Assembly: GCF_039538765.1 (NCBI RefSeq)
Contig: NZ_BAABCJ010000001.1
Coordinates: 868,001 to 932,000 of the forward strand
Direction: 5' to 3'
From: Zhihengliuella alba
Lineage (GTDB): Bacteria > Actinomycetota > Actinomycetes > Actinomycetales > Micrococcaceae
DNA: 64,000 bases
Position 1 is the stretch's first letter; every line of letters starts with the position of its first letter. The translations under genes were made by a program, and so were the position numbers. This document shows, one piece after another, positions 35,917-43,304 of the stretch. The notes below the pieces were generated by a model that was not told the origin of the DNA, ran no database searches, and saw only the letters and a program-made list of their open reading frames with translations.

Positions 35917-36192
35917 ATGGAGACCCTCCCGACACTCACCGCGGACCGCACGCACCTCTTCCCCGGGGCGAGGCTGCGCCTCGACGGTGCCGGGCCCACG
36001 GGCGCAACCGACGTCGTCGTACTCTTCTCCGACGGCGTGCACGCCGAAGGGCTCCTCGAGACCGCCGGCCACGGGCTGACGCTCCGGGTCGAGGAGTACC
36101 GCACGGGCGCGGGGAGCCGGATCGAGGCGAAGCACTGGGAGCTGACATCCACAGGCGAGGGCTCATGGCGCGTGGCGGGGCCGGCGTCGTGA
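35917..36192 (+). CDS. Small hypothetical protein
   Basis: 91 residues, no signal peptide or membrane helix, predicted mainly beta strands (RLRLDGAG, VVVLFSDG, GLTLRVEEYRTG, HWELTSTGEGSWRVAG). Family not recognised. A good -10 box before the ATG and a four-base GTGA overlap with the next gene support it being real and co-transcribed with that gene. Confidence 0.55.
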   Translation: METLPTLTADRTHLFPGARLRLDGAGPTGATDVVVLFSDGVHAEGLLETAGHGLTLRVEEYRTGAGSRIEAKHWELTSTGEGSWRVAGPAS

Positions 36193-36428
36193 GGGCAGCT
36201 ATCGAGAACGCGGCCGTCGAGCGCTGGGAGTCGGCGGTCGAGGACCTGTGGGAGCGCTGCGACGAGTTCGACCGCGAGGGCGGGGTCGTGGCGATGCGCG
36301 CCTTGGCCGAGGCGTGCCCGGCGGCGGACGGCCGGGCGGCGTTCGAGCTCGCCGGCATGTACGACTCGATGGGTTTCGAGGCCGAGGCGGGTGCGGAGTC
36401 GGACAACGGCGCGCGGTCTGCGATTTAA
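36189..36428 (+). CDS. Short TPR-like protein, possibly truncated
   Basis: 79 residues from the GTG that overlaps the previous stop (GTGA). It begins WESAVEDLWERCDEFDREG and continues VVAMRALAEACPAADGRAAFELAGMYDSMGFEAEAG, which resembles the first repeat pair of actinobacterial tetratricopeptide proteins of about 160-170 residues. Here the chain ends right after the first 'DSMGFEAEA' turn, with a few unrelated residues before the stop. Either a degraded copy or a mini version; no continuation was found in the other frames downstream. Confidence 0.5.
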   Translation: MRAAIENAAVERWESAVEDLWERCDEFDREGGVVAMRALAEACPAADGRAAFELAGMYDSMGFEAEAGAESDNGARSAI

Positions 36429-36446
36429 CCGCACGCCACCCCTGAT

Positions 36447-37145
36447 CTACCCTGCGGTCCCGCGCTGCGCGACGCGGTAGCTCGGCTCGCGCAACCTGCG
36501 CACCCACGGGTAAGTGGCGGACCCGGGAGGAGGATGTCCTACCGGATCGAACCGCAGCTCGGCCGAGTCCCCTTCAGCGGCGGGCTTGAGAACGACATCC
36601 GCGAAGGGGTGCCACTTGCCGGTCGGTGCCGCGCAATAGAGCCTCACCTGCCATGGCTGCTCGTCGAGCGACCGTTGGAGTCCCGCGAGGTCAGCCGGGA
36701 GCGCCCGAGAAGGGACGCTCCGGGCGCAGATCAGAACCGGTCCGTGCGGTGATCGCCACGGCAGGAGGCTCCCGAACGTCGCATCCGTCGCCGAGCGCCG
36801 GGGCACGAGTACGAACCGCAAGGGGAACCTGCGGCCGGCCGACGCAAGCAGAACATCCACGTGCGGACCGTCGTCGGGGTGAAATCGCAAGGCGAGACCC
36901 AGCACGTCCGGCAGGTTGTCGGGCAGCCCGACCGCGCGGGACAGTCGCGCGGTCACTTCGAGCGGCTTCCGCCAGTCGTCATCGATCCAGCCAACGCCTG
37001 ACGTCGCCGCATCATCAATCCAGGTTGCCCGCCCCGTGAGCACCAGCCCGCGCGAGTGGATCGGGCGCGGATGACGGATGCGCCGTAGTAGAGAGAAAAA
37101 GCCGCGCAGCGCCGCCCCGGGTACCGCTGCAGATTGAGCGAGCAT
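36447..37145 (-). CDS. Uncharacterised actinobacterial protein of the 'phosphodiesterase/catalase-like' annotation group
   Basis: 232 residues. Recognisable family pattern: PIHSRGLVLTGRATW near the N-terminus, LSRAVGLPDNLPDVLGLALRF in the middle, then FPLRFVLVPRRSA and LLPWRSPHGPVLICAR. Homologues in actinobacteria carry the label 'phosphodiesterase', with no metal-binding motif here to support it. The DVLGLALR part recalls catalase-like beta-barrel folds. ATG start with GATAAT six bases upstream. Function unknown. Confidence 0.6.
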   Translation of the reverse strand: MLAQSAAVPGAALRGFFSLLRRIRHPRPIHSRGLVLTGRATWIDDAATSGVGWIDDDWRKPLEVTARLSRAVGLPDNLPDVLGLALRFHPDDGPHVDVLLASAGRRFPLRFVLVPRRSATDATFGSLLPWRSPHGPVLICARSVPSRALPADLAGLQRSLDEQPWQVRLYCAAPTGKWHPFADVVLKPAAEGDSAELRFDPVGHPPPGSATYPWVRRLREPSYRVAQRGTAG

Positions 37146-37151
37146 GCGGCC

Positions 37152-37157
37152 ATTATC
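37152..37157 (-). promoter_or_regulatory. Putative -10 box, leaderless start
   Basis: GATAAT on the minus strand, six bases before the ATG of the uncharacterised protein gene. Confidence 0.45.
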
Positions 37158-37198
37158 CCGACCGAGCGGCGCTGCGGAAAGACCCGCTCACGGCGGCC

Positions 37199-38284
37199 TC
37201 ACACGTTGAAGCGGAACTCCACCACGTCGCCGTCCTGCATGACGTAGTCCTTGCCCTCCATGCGGGCCTTGCCGGCCGAGCGCGCGTTAGCGACCGAGCC
37301 TGCTTCCACGAGGTCGTCGAACTTGATGACCTCGGCCTTGATGAAGCCGCGCTGGAAGTCGGTGTGGATCACGCCGGCGGCCTCGGGTGCCGTCGCACCC
37401 TGAGGGATCGTCCAGGCGCGGGTCTCCTTGGGGCCAGCCGTCAGGTAGGACTGCAAGCCGAGCGTCGAGTAGCCCACGCGCGCCAGCTTCTCCAGGCCGG
37501 ACTCGTCGTAGCCGGCCTCGTGCAGCATCTCCTCGGCCTCGTCCTCGTCCAGCTCCACCAGGTCGGCCTCGAACTGGGCGTCCAGGAAGATCGCCTCGGC
37601 CGGCGCCACGAGCTCGGTCAGCTCGGCCTTGAGCTCGGCGTTCGCGAGCCCGGCCTCGTCCATGTTGAAGACGTAGATGAACGGTTTGGTGGTCATCAGC
37701 TGCATCGGCTTGAGCTCGGCCAGGTCCAGCTTGGCGGCCGCGGCGCCCGCGAAGAGCGTCTTGCCCTCCTCGAGGACCTTCTGCGCCTCCTTCACGGCTT
37801 CCACGAAAGATGCGTCGATCTTCTTGGCGCGCAGCTCCTTCTCGAGCCGCGGCATCTGGTTCTCGATGGTCTGCAGGTCGGCGAGGATCAGCTCGGTGGC
37901 GATCGTCTCGATGTCGGACGCGGGGTCCACCTTGCCGTCCACGTGGACCACGTCGGAGTCCTCGAACGCGCGGGTGACCTGGCAGATCGCGTCGGCCTCG
38001 CGGATGTTCGCGAGGAACTTGTTGCCCAGGCCCTCGCCCTCGGAGGCGCCCTTGACGATGCCCGCGATGTCCACGAAGGACACGGTGGCCGGCAGGATCT
38101 TCTCGGACTTGAAGATGTCCGCGAGCACCTTCAGGCGGGAGTCCGGCAGCGGCACCACGCCGATGTTCGGCTCGATCGTGGCAAACGGGTAGTTTGCCGC
38201 GAGAACCTGTGCGCGGGTGAGTGCGTTGAACATGGTGGACTTGCCAACGTTGGGCAGTCCGACGATTCCGATAGTTAGAGCCAC
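37199..38284 (-). CDS. ychF: Redox-regulated ATPase YchF (Obg-like)
   Basis: 361 residues, normal length. G1 GLPNVGKST (residues 8-16), G3 DIAGIVKGAS, and NMDE in place of the GTPase NKxD motif, which is why YchF prefers ATP. A coiled-coil hairpin lies in the middle and a TGS domain at the C-terminus (HTDFQRGFIKAEVI). GTG at 38282-38284 gives the standard family N-terminus; extending upstream adds a non-conserved stretch. TAGACT lies eight bases before it. Ribosome-associated; role in translation and oxidative-stress control is family knowledge. Divergent from rmuC. Confidence 0.95.
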   Translation of the reverse strand: MALTIGIVGLPNVGKSTMFNALTRAQVLAANYPFATIEPNIGVVPLPDSRLKVLADIFKSEKILPATVSFVDIAGIVKGASEGEGLGNKFLANIREADAICQVTRAFEDSDVVHVDGKVDPASDIETIATELILADLQTIENQMPRLEKELRAKKIDASFVEAVKEAQKVLEEGKTLFAGAAAAKLDLAELKPMQLMTTKPFIYVFNMDEAGLANAELKAELTELVAPAEAIFLDAQFEADLVELDEDEAEEMLHEAGYDESGLEKLARVGYSTLGLQSYLTAGPKETRAWTIPQGATAPEAAGVIHTDFQRGFIKAEVIKFDDLVEAGSVANARSAGKARMEGKDYVMQDGDVVEFRFNV

Positions 38285-38376
38285 GGCAGACGAGTCTACC
38301 CGCCACGCTCCGGCCGCGCTCAACGGCGGGCGCGAGCCTGCTCTATCCCGTGGGCGGGAGCGGCGATGCTGGTGCC

Positions 38377-39681
38377 ATGGATGCTCTCAGTGTGATTCTC
38401 CCGGTCCTGACCCTGCTGGTGGGCGCTGCCCTCGGCGCGGCCGGCGCGTGGTGGGCCGCCCGCCGCATGGGCGAGGGCCCGGCCCAGCATGAGTACGACA
38501 ACGTGGTGCAGCGTCTCAACGCCGTCCAGGTCTCGCTCGCTGCGGCCGAGGCGGAACGGGCGGCGCTGCAGGAGCGGCTCGCCGCCGAGCACCAGGCGTG
38601 GCAGGAACGCCTCACGGCCGAGCGGTCGGCACTGCAGAGCCAGGTGCTGGCGGAGCGCGAGCGCTCGGGCCAGGACCGGTCGGTCGCGCAGATGCTCGCT
38701 CCCCTGGCGGATCGTCTCCGGACGGTCCAGGAGCAGGTCGCCCTGCTGGAGCGGGACCGGGTGGAGCAGTACGGCCAGCTCAGCCAGCAGCTGGCCTCGG
38801 CCGCCGAGCAGGATGCCGCACTGCTGCGGACCACCGCCTCGCTGGCGGGCGCGTTGAAGAACAACGCGGCTCGGGGAACGTGGGGCGAGGCGCAGCTGCG
38901 CCGCGTCGTCGAGGCGGCCGGCATGCTGGCGCACGTGGACTTCACCGAGCAGGCCACGCTCGGCGCCGCCCGGAACGGGACCGGGGGCGGACTTCGTCCG
39001 GACATGGTCGTGAACCTTCCCGGCGGCAAGGCCGTGGCCGTCGACTCCAAGGTCCCGCTGAACTCCTACCTGGCGGCGCAGGAGATCGGGGCCTCGGGCA
39101 CGCTGTCGTCCGAGCAGGAGCAGGAGTGGTCCCGCCTGATGGCGGCACACGCCAAGGCTCTGCGCGCACACGTGGACCAGCTCGGCGGCAAGGAGTACTG
39201 GGAGTCGCTGCCCGGATCGCCCGAGCTCGTCGTCTGCTTCCTCCCGGCCGAGTCGTTCCTGGCCGCAGCACTCCAGGCGGACCCGGGCTTGCTGGATCAC
39301 GCCTACTCCAAGAGCGTCGCGCTCGCCTCGCCGGCCACTCTCTTCTCGATCCTCAAGGGCCTCGCCTTCGCCTGGCGGCAGGAACTGCTGACGGAGAATG
39401 CGCAGACGCTGTTCGAGGAGGCGCGGGAGCTCTACAAGCGCCTCGGCACCCTCGGGGGCCACATCAACGGGCTCGGCAAGTCCCTGAAGACGTCCGTCGA
39501 GCGCTACAACTCGTTCGTCGGGACCCTCGAGTCGCGGGTCCTGCCCTCCACCCGCCGGCTCCAGGACCTCGATCCCGGGCTGTCAGAGACCACGCAGGCG
39601 CAGGCAGTCGACGTGACGCCGCTCGAATCCACTCCCCGGGTGCTGAGCGCTCCCGAACTCCTCTCCGAGGAGTCGGCCTGA
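38377..39681 (+). CDS. rmuC: DNA recombination protein RmuC
   Basis: 434 residues. One N-terminal membrane helix (ILPVLTLLVGAALGAAGAWW), a long coiled-coil rich in Ala/Gln/Glu (about 45-150), then the RmuC nuclease-like core: RGTWGEAQLRRVVEAAGM, RPDMVVNLPGGKAVAVDSKVP and LAFAWRQE. The Asp and Lys in VDSKVP correspond to a PD-(D/E)xK-type site. ATG at 38377 is preceded by GATGCT at six bases. Family role: limits rearrangements at inverted repeats. Divergent from ychF. Confidence 0.92.
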   Translation: MDALSVILPVLTLLVGAALGAAGAWWAARRMGEGPAQHEYDNVVQRLNAVQVSLAAAEAERAALQERLAAEHQAWQERLTAERSALQSQVLAERERSGQDRSVAQMLAPLADRLRTVQEQVALLERDRVEQYGQLSQQLASAAEQDAALLRTTASLAGALKNNAARGTWGEAQLRRVVEAAGMLAHVDFTEQATLGAARNGTGGGLRPDMVVNLPGGKAVAVDSKVPLNSYLAAQEIGASGTLSSEQEQEWSRLMAAHAKALRAHVDQLGGKEYWESLPGSPELVVCFLPAESFLAAALQADPGLLDHAYSKSVALASPATLFSILKGLAFAWRQELLTENAQTLFEEARELYKRLGTLGGHINGLGKSLKTSVERYNSFVGTLESRVLPSTRRLQDLDPGLSETTQAQAVDVTPLESTPRVLSAPELLSEESA

Positions 39682-39699
39682 CCCGGACCGGTGGACGGG

Positions 39700-39715
39700 C
39701 ATGACAACTGTCATG
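39700..39715. promoter_or_regulatory. Palindromic candidate operator for the ABC/two-component operon
   Basis: CATGACA-AC-TGTCATG, a perfect 7-bp inverted repeat with 2-base centre, centred about 65 bases before the first codon of the ABC ATPase gene. Position and symmetry suit a NarL-type activator such as the response regulator encoded in the same operon. Confidence 0.55.
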
Positions 39716-39760
39716 GCACATCCGTGATCGCAGGCCCGGGTGCCCCGCGCCGCGCGAACC

Positions 39761-39766
39761 TAGCCT
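39761..39766 (+). promoter_or_regulatory. Putative -10 box, leaderless start
   Basis: TAGCCT followed by six bases and ATG at 39773. Confidence 0.5.
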
Positions 39767-39772
39767 GTAGCC

Positions 39773-40690
39773 ATGGATACAGCACCCGTCATCACCCTGA
39801 GCGGCGTCCGCCGTTCCTTCCCGTCCGGCGGTGGCAGGGTCCGCGCCGTCGACGGCGTGGACCTGACCATCAGCTCCGGCGAGGTCGTCGCCCTTCTCGG
39901 CCCCAACGGCGCCGGGAAGACCACCCTGATCGACATGATCCTCGGGCTGACGGCACCGGAGTCCGGCACCGTCGACGTCCTCGGAACCAGCCCCCGCAAG
40001 GCGGTCACCGCAGGGCGCATCTCGGCACTGCTGCAGACCGGCGGTCTCCTGCCGGACCTCACGGTGCGCGAGACGGTCCGCATGATCGCGTCCCTCCACC
40101 GCGACCCGCTCGGGGTGGAGGAAGCCCTCGAGGCCTCGGGGGCCGCGGACTTCGCCTCCCGGCGCGTCTCGAGCTGCTCCGGCGGCCAGCAGCAGCGGCT
40201 CCGCTTCGCCCTGGCACTGCTCACGCGGCCGGAGATCCTCATCCTCGACGAGCCGACGGCCGGAATGGACGTCAATGCCCGCCGCGACTTCTGGGACAGC
40301 ATGCGCTCCCTGGCGGACGCCGGCTCCACGATCATCTTCGCCACCCACTACCTCGAGGAGGCCGAGCAGTTCGCGCGCCGGGCCGTCCTCATGAACGCCG
40401 GCACCGTCCTCGCCGACGGGCCCACCGACGAGGTCCGGAAACGGGCCGGAGTGGCCCGCGTGACCGTCACCTGGTCCCCCACCGACGCCGAACTCGTCGA
40501 GCTGGAGCACGTGGCCGATATCCAGCGGCACGGGCCCCGCATCGAGTTCCGCACCGACGACGCCGACTCGCTGACCCGCCACCTGCTCTCACGCACCGAC
40601 GCCCACGGCCTCGAGGTCGCACCCGCGAGCCTCGACGAGGCCTTCCGCTACCTGACCGCGGCAGAGACCGAGAGGACGGCTGCAGCATGA
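39773..40690 (+). CDS. ABC transporter ATP-binding protein (exporter type)
   Basis: 305 residues. Walker A LGPNGAGKTTLID (about residue 42), signature SSCSGGQQQRLRF, Walker B LILDEPTAGMD and H-loop FATHYLEE. The C-terminal extension is typical of drug or lipid exporters of the CcmA/DrrA group. Its last codons overlap the permease gene by four bases (ATGA). Encoded with a DesK/DesR-like pair, an arrangement known for exporters induced by membrane-active stress. Confidence 0.92.
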   Translation: MDTAPVITLSGVRRSFPSGGGRVRAVDGVDLTISSGEVVALLGPNGAGKTTLIDMILGLTAPESGTVDVLGTSPRKAVTAGRISALLQTGGLLPDLTVRETVRMIASLHRDPLGVEEALEASGAADFASRRVSSCSGGQQQRLRFALALLTRPEILILDEPTAGMDVNARRDFWDSMRSLADAGSTIIFATHYLEEAEQFARRAVLMNAGTVLADGPTDEVRKRAGVARVTVTWSPTDAELVELEHVADIQRHGPRIEFRTDDADSLTRHLLSRTDAHGLEVAPASLDEAFRYLTAAETERTAAA

Positions 40691-41448
40691 ACATCTGGAC
40701 CTACATCGCCATGGACTTCTGGCGGAACCTCCGCAACGTCGGCAACAGCTTCTTCGTGATCGTGCTGCCGACGGTCCTCTTCCTCTTCTTCGGTGCCTCC
40801 ATGTCATGGTCGGACGTCGCCGTCGGCGACGGGAACATCAGCGCCTGGACCATGATCTCGATCGCCTGCTACGGCGCCGCGATGGCCGCGACCTCGCTCT
40901 CCGGCTCCGCCGCCGTCGAACTGCAGCAGGGCTGGGGCCGCCAACTGGCGCTGACCGCGCTGCCGCACGGGGGCTTCGTCGCCGCCAAGACCGCCGTCGC
41001 CCTCGGCATCGCCGTCCTGCCCGTGCTCGTCCTCAACATCGCCGGCGTCCTCACCGTGACCGACATGCCCGTCGGGACATGGATCGCCACCGCGCTGCTG
41101 ACCGTGGTCGGTGTCATCCCGTTCGCGCTCTACGGGCTCGCCATCGGCATGGCCTTCCGCTCCGACGCGGCGGTGGGCACCGCGACCGGTCTGCTGGTCA
41201 TCTTCAGCTTCCTCGGCAACGCCTTCACACCGCTGGACGGAGTTCTCCTGGACATCGGCCGCTTCACGCCGCTGTACGGCGTCGTGGCCCTGGCCCGCTA
41301 CCCGCTCACCGGCGGCGACCAGATCTCCGTGAACGGCATCGCCGGCAACGATCCGCTCTGGATGGTCCTGGCCAACGTGATCGGCTGGACGCTGGTCTTC
41401 GCGACGGCGTGCCTGATGCTCCAGCGCCGCCGCACCAGGAGGCAGTAG
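40687..41448 (+). CDS. ABC-2 type permease
   Basis: 253 residues, six membrane helices, no extracellular domain. The start overlaps the ATPase stop. The helix-1 region FFVIVLPTVLFLFFG and the signature-like region FTPLDGVLLDIGRFTPLYGVVALARYPL match DrrB/ABC-2 permeases. Forms the channel for the upstream ATPase. The next gene, the sensor kinase, begins three bases after this stop. Confidence 0.88.
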   Translation: MNIWTYIAMDFWRNLRNVGNSFFVIVLPTVLFLFFGASMSWSDVAVGDGNISAWTMISIACYGAAMAATSLSGSAAVELQQGWGRQLALTALPHGGFVAAKTAVALGIAVLPVLVLNIAGVLTVTDMPVGTWIATALLTVVGVIPFALYGLAIGMAFRSDAAVGTATGLLVIFSFLGNAFTPLDGVLLDIGRFTPLYGVVALARYPLTGGDQISVNGIAGNDPLWMVLANVIGWTLVFATACLMLQRRRTRRQ

Positions 41449-41450
41449 TG

Positions 41451-42581
41451 ATGATCGACCAGCGGACCCGCCCCGCCGAGACTGGCAGAATGACGCACAT
41501 GGAGACCCCCGCGCACCCGAAGCGCCCCCTCGCGGGCGTCTTCTACGCCGCGATCTGGCTGCTGTTCCTCGGCTTCCCCCTGGTCTCCGCCCTCAGCGGT
41601 CCGGCGGGGCCTGGCTGGACCACGGTCGCGGTGGTCGCGACCGTCGCGTTCGCGGCCGTCTACATCTGGCTCTTCTGGGTCCTCTCGGGCGCGGACATCG
41701 GCGTCCCGCCGGCGCGCAGGGTCCTCCTGGTCGGGACCCTCCTGCTGGCCGTCCTCGCTGGGCTCGCCACCCCAGCGGCCGGGGCCTGGGTCTCGGCCTT
41801 CACGCCGTTCCTCGCCGCGGTCCTGATCTTCACGCTCCCGCTCGTCCCCGGCCTGGCCGCGGGCGGCCTCGTCTGGCTGATCCCGAGCGCGGTCGCGACC
41901 GAGTTCTCCGGAACCCTCTGGACGCTGCTCGGCCCCGGCTTCGGCGTCGCGGTCATCGTGTTCGCCCGGCTCATGGAGCACAACGAGCAGCGGGCCCGGG
42001 ACGCCCAGAACCACCTGCAGGTCGCCGCCGAGCGCAACGCCATCGCCCGCGACGTCCACGATGTCCTGGGGCACTCGCTCACCGTCCTGTCGATCAAGGC
42101 GCAGCTCGCCCGGCGACTGCTCGATATCGACCCCGACCGGGCCCGCGAGGAACTGGACCAGATCGACGCGCTCGCCCGCGAGTCCCTGGGACAGATCCGC
42201 TCGACCGTCACCCGGCTGCGCACGCCGAGCCTCGCCTCCGAGGTGGAGGCGGCGCGCACTGCGCTGGCGGCGGCCGGGATCGAGGCCGACGTCGTCATCG
42301 GGCCCGATGTCAGGGACGACGGCGGCGATCTCTTCGCCTGGGCCATCCGCGAGGGCGTCACCAACACCGTCCGGCACTCCGGGGCCACCCGCTGCCGGAT
42401 CGAGGTCCGTCCGGGCACGCTCACGATCGCGGACGACGGCGCCGGCTTCGCCGGGTCGGAGCCCGGCAGCGGATTGCGGGGCCTGCGGGAGCGCGCCCGC
42501 GCCGTCGGGGCGCGAGTCGATCTGCGGCCCACCCACCCCGACGGCGACCGCCCCGGGTCCACCCTGGAGGTGACACGGTGA
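41451..42581 (+). CDS. Sensor histidine kinase, DesK/NarL type
   Basis: 376 residues. Membrane part of about five or six short helices (residues 27-175), no extracellular domain, so it probably senses within the membrane. HisKA_3 domain with phospho-acceptor His203 in AIARDVHDVLGHSL, then HATPase with REGVTNTVRHSG (N box), IADDGAGF (G1) and GSGLRGLRER (G2). AGGAGG eight bases before the ATG fixes the start. Overlaps the regulator gene by four bases (GTGA). Confidence 0.93.
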   Translation: MIDQRTRPAETGRMTHMETPAHPKRPLAGVFYAAIWLLFLGFPLVSALSGPAGPGWTTVAVVATVAFAAVYIWLFWVLSGADIGVPPARRVLLVGTLLLAVLAGLATPAAGAWVSAFTPFLAAVLIFTLPLVPGLAAGGLVWLIPSAVATEFSGTLWTLLGPGFGVAVIVFARLMEHNEQRARDAQNHLQVAAERNAIARDVHDVLGHSLTVLSIKAQLARRLLDIDPDRAREELDQIDALARESLGQIRSTVTRLRTPSLASEVEAARTALAAAGIEADVVIGPDVRDDGGDLFAWAIREGVTNTVRHSGATRCRIEVRPGTLTIADDGAGFAGSEPGSGLRGLRERARAVGARVDLRPTHPDGDRPGSTLEVTR

Positions 42582-43189
42582 CATCGATCAGGCTGCTGCT
42601 GGCCGACGACCAGGACCTGGTGCGCGGAGGCCTCGCGGCGCTCCTCTCCCTGGAGCCGGACCTCGAGGTCGTCGCGCAGGTCGGCCGCGGGGACGAAGTG
42701 CTCGACGCGGTGCGCCTCCACCGCCCAGACATCGCCCTGATCGACATCGAGATGCCGGGCGCGGACGGCATCGAGGTCACCCGCCAGGTCACGTCGGCCC
42801 TGCTGGGCTGCCGCTGCCTGATCGTGACCACCTTCGGCCGGCCCGGCTACCTGCGCCGGGCGATGGAGGCCGGCGCCTCCGGGTTCGTCGTCAAGGACAC
42901 GCCCGCGGAGCGGCTGGCACAGATGGTGCGTCAGGTCGCGTCCGGCCAGCACGTGGTGGATCCCCAGTTGGCGGCCGACTCGCTGGCGGGCGGGATCGAC
43001 CCGCTCACCGACCGCGAGCGGGACGTCCTCCGGGCCGCCGCGGCGGGCGGCTCCATCCGCGCCATCGCCGAGTCGGTGCACCTGAGCCCCGGCACGGTGC
43101 GGAACCATCTCTCCAGTGCCATCGGCAAGACCAACAGCCAGAACCGCTACGAGGCCGCACGCGAGGCCCAGTACCGCGGCTGGATCTGA
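42578..43189 (+). CDS. LuxR/NarL-family response regulator
   Basis: 203 residues. Receiver domain with D10-D11 and phospho-acceptor Asp56 (LIDIEMPG), Thr in VTTFG and Lys in VVKDTPAE; C-terminal LuxR helix-turn-helix LTDRERDVLRAAAAGGSI then IAESVHLSPGTVRNHLSSA. Resembles DesR. GTG start overlaps the kinase stop. The last codons and stop are part of the first unit of an eight-fold 15-bp repeat. Confidence 0.94.
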   Translation: MTSIRLLLADDQDLVRGGLAALLSLEPDLEVVAQVGRGDEVLDAVRLHRPDIALIDIEMPGADGIEVTRQVTSALLGCRCLIVTTFGRPGYLRRAMEAGASGFVVKDTPAERLAQMVRQVASGQHVVDPQLAADSLAGGIDPLTDRERDVLRAAAAGGSIRAIAESVHLSPGTVRNHLSSAIGKTNSQNRYEAAREAQYRGWI

Positions 43190-43295
43190 CGCGGCTGGAT
43201 CTGACGCGTCCGGCTCTCACGCGTCCGGCTCTCACGCGTCCGGCTCTCACGCGTCCGGCTCTCACGCGTCCGGCTCTGACGGGGCAGGGTCTGAC
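43176..43295. repeat. 15-bp tandem repeat, eight units, starting inside a gene end
   Basis: Units 1-2 GCGGCTGGATCTGAC, units 3-6 GCGTCCGGCTCTCAC (identical), unit 7 with one change, unit 8 GGGGCAGGGTCTGAC. Unit 1 encodes the last residues and stop (43187-43189) of the response regulator, so the array looks seeded by the gene end. It reaches to 10 bases before the stop of the converging symporter gene. Confidence 0.95.
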
Positions 43296-43304
43296 CCGGC
43301 TCCC

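Noticed and set aside
43176..43295. Regular repeats considered as a CRISPR array
   Set aside because: Units are 15 bp and contiguous with no spacers, and no cas genes are present.
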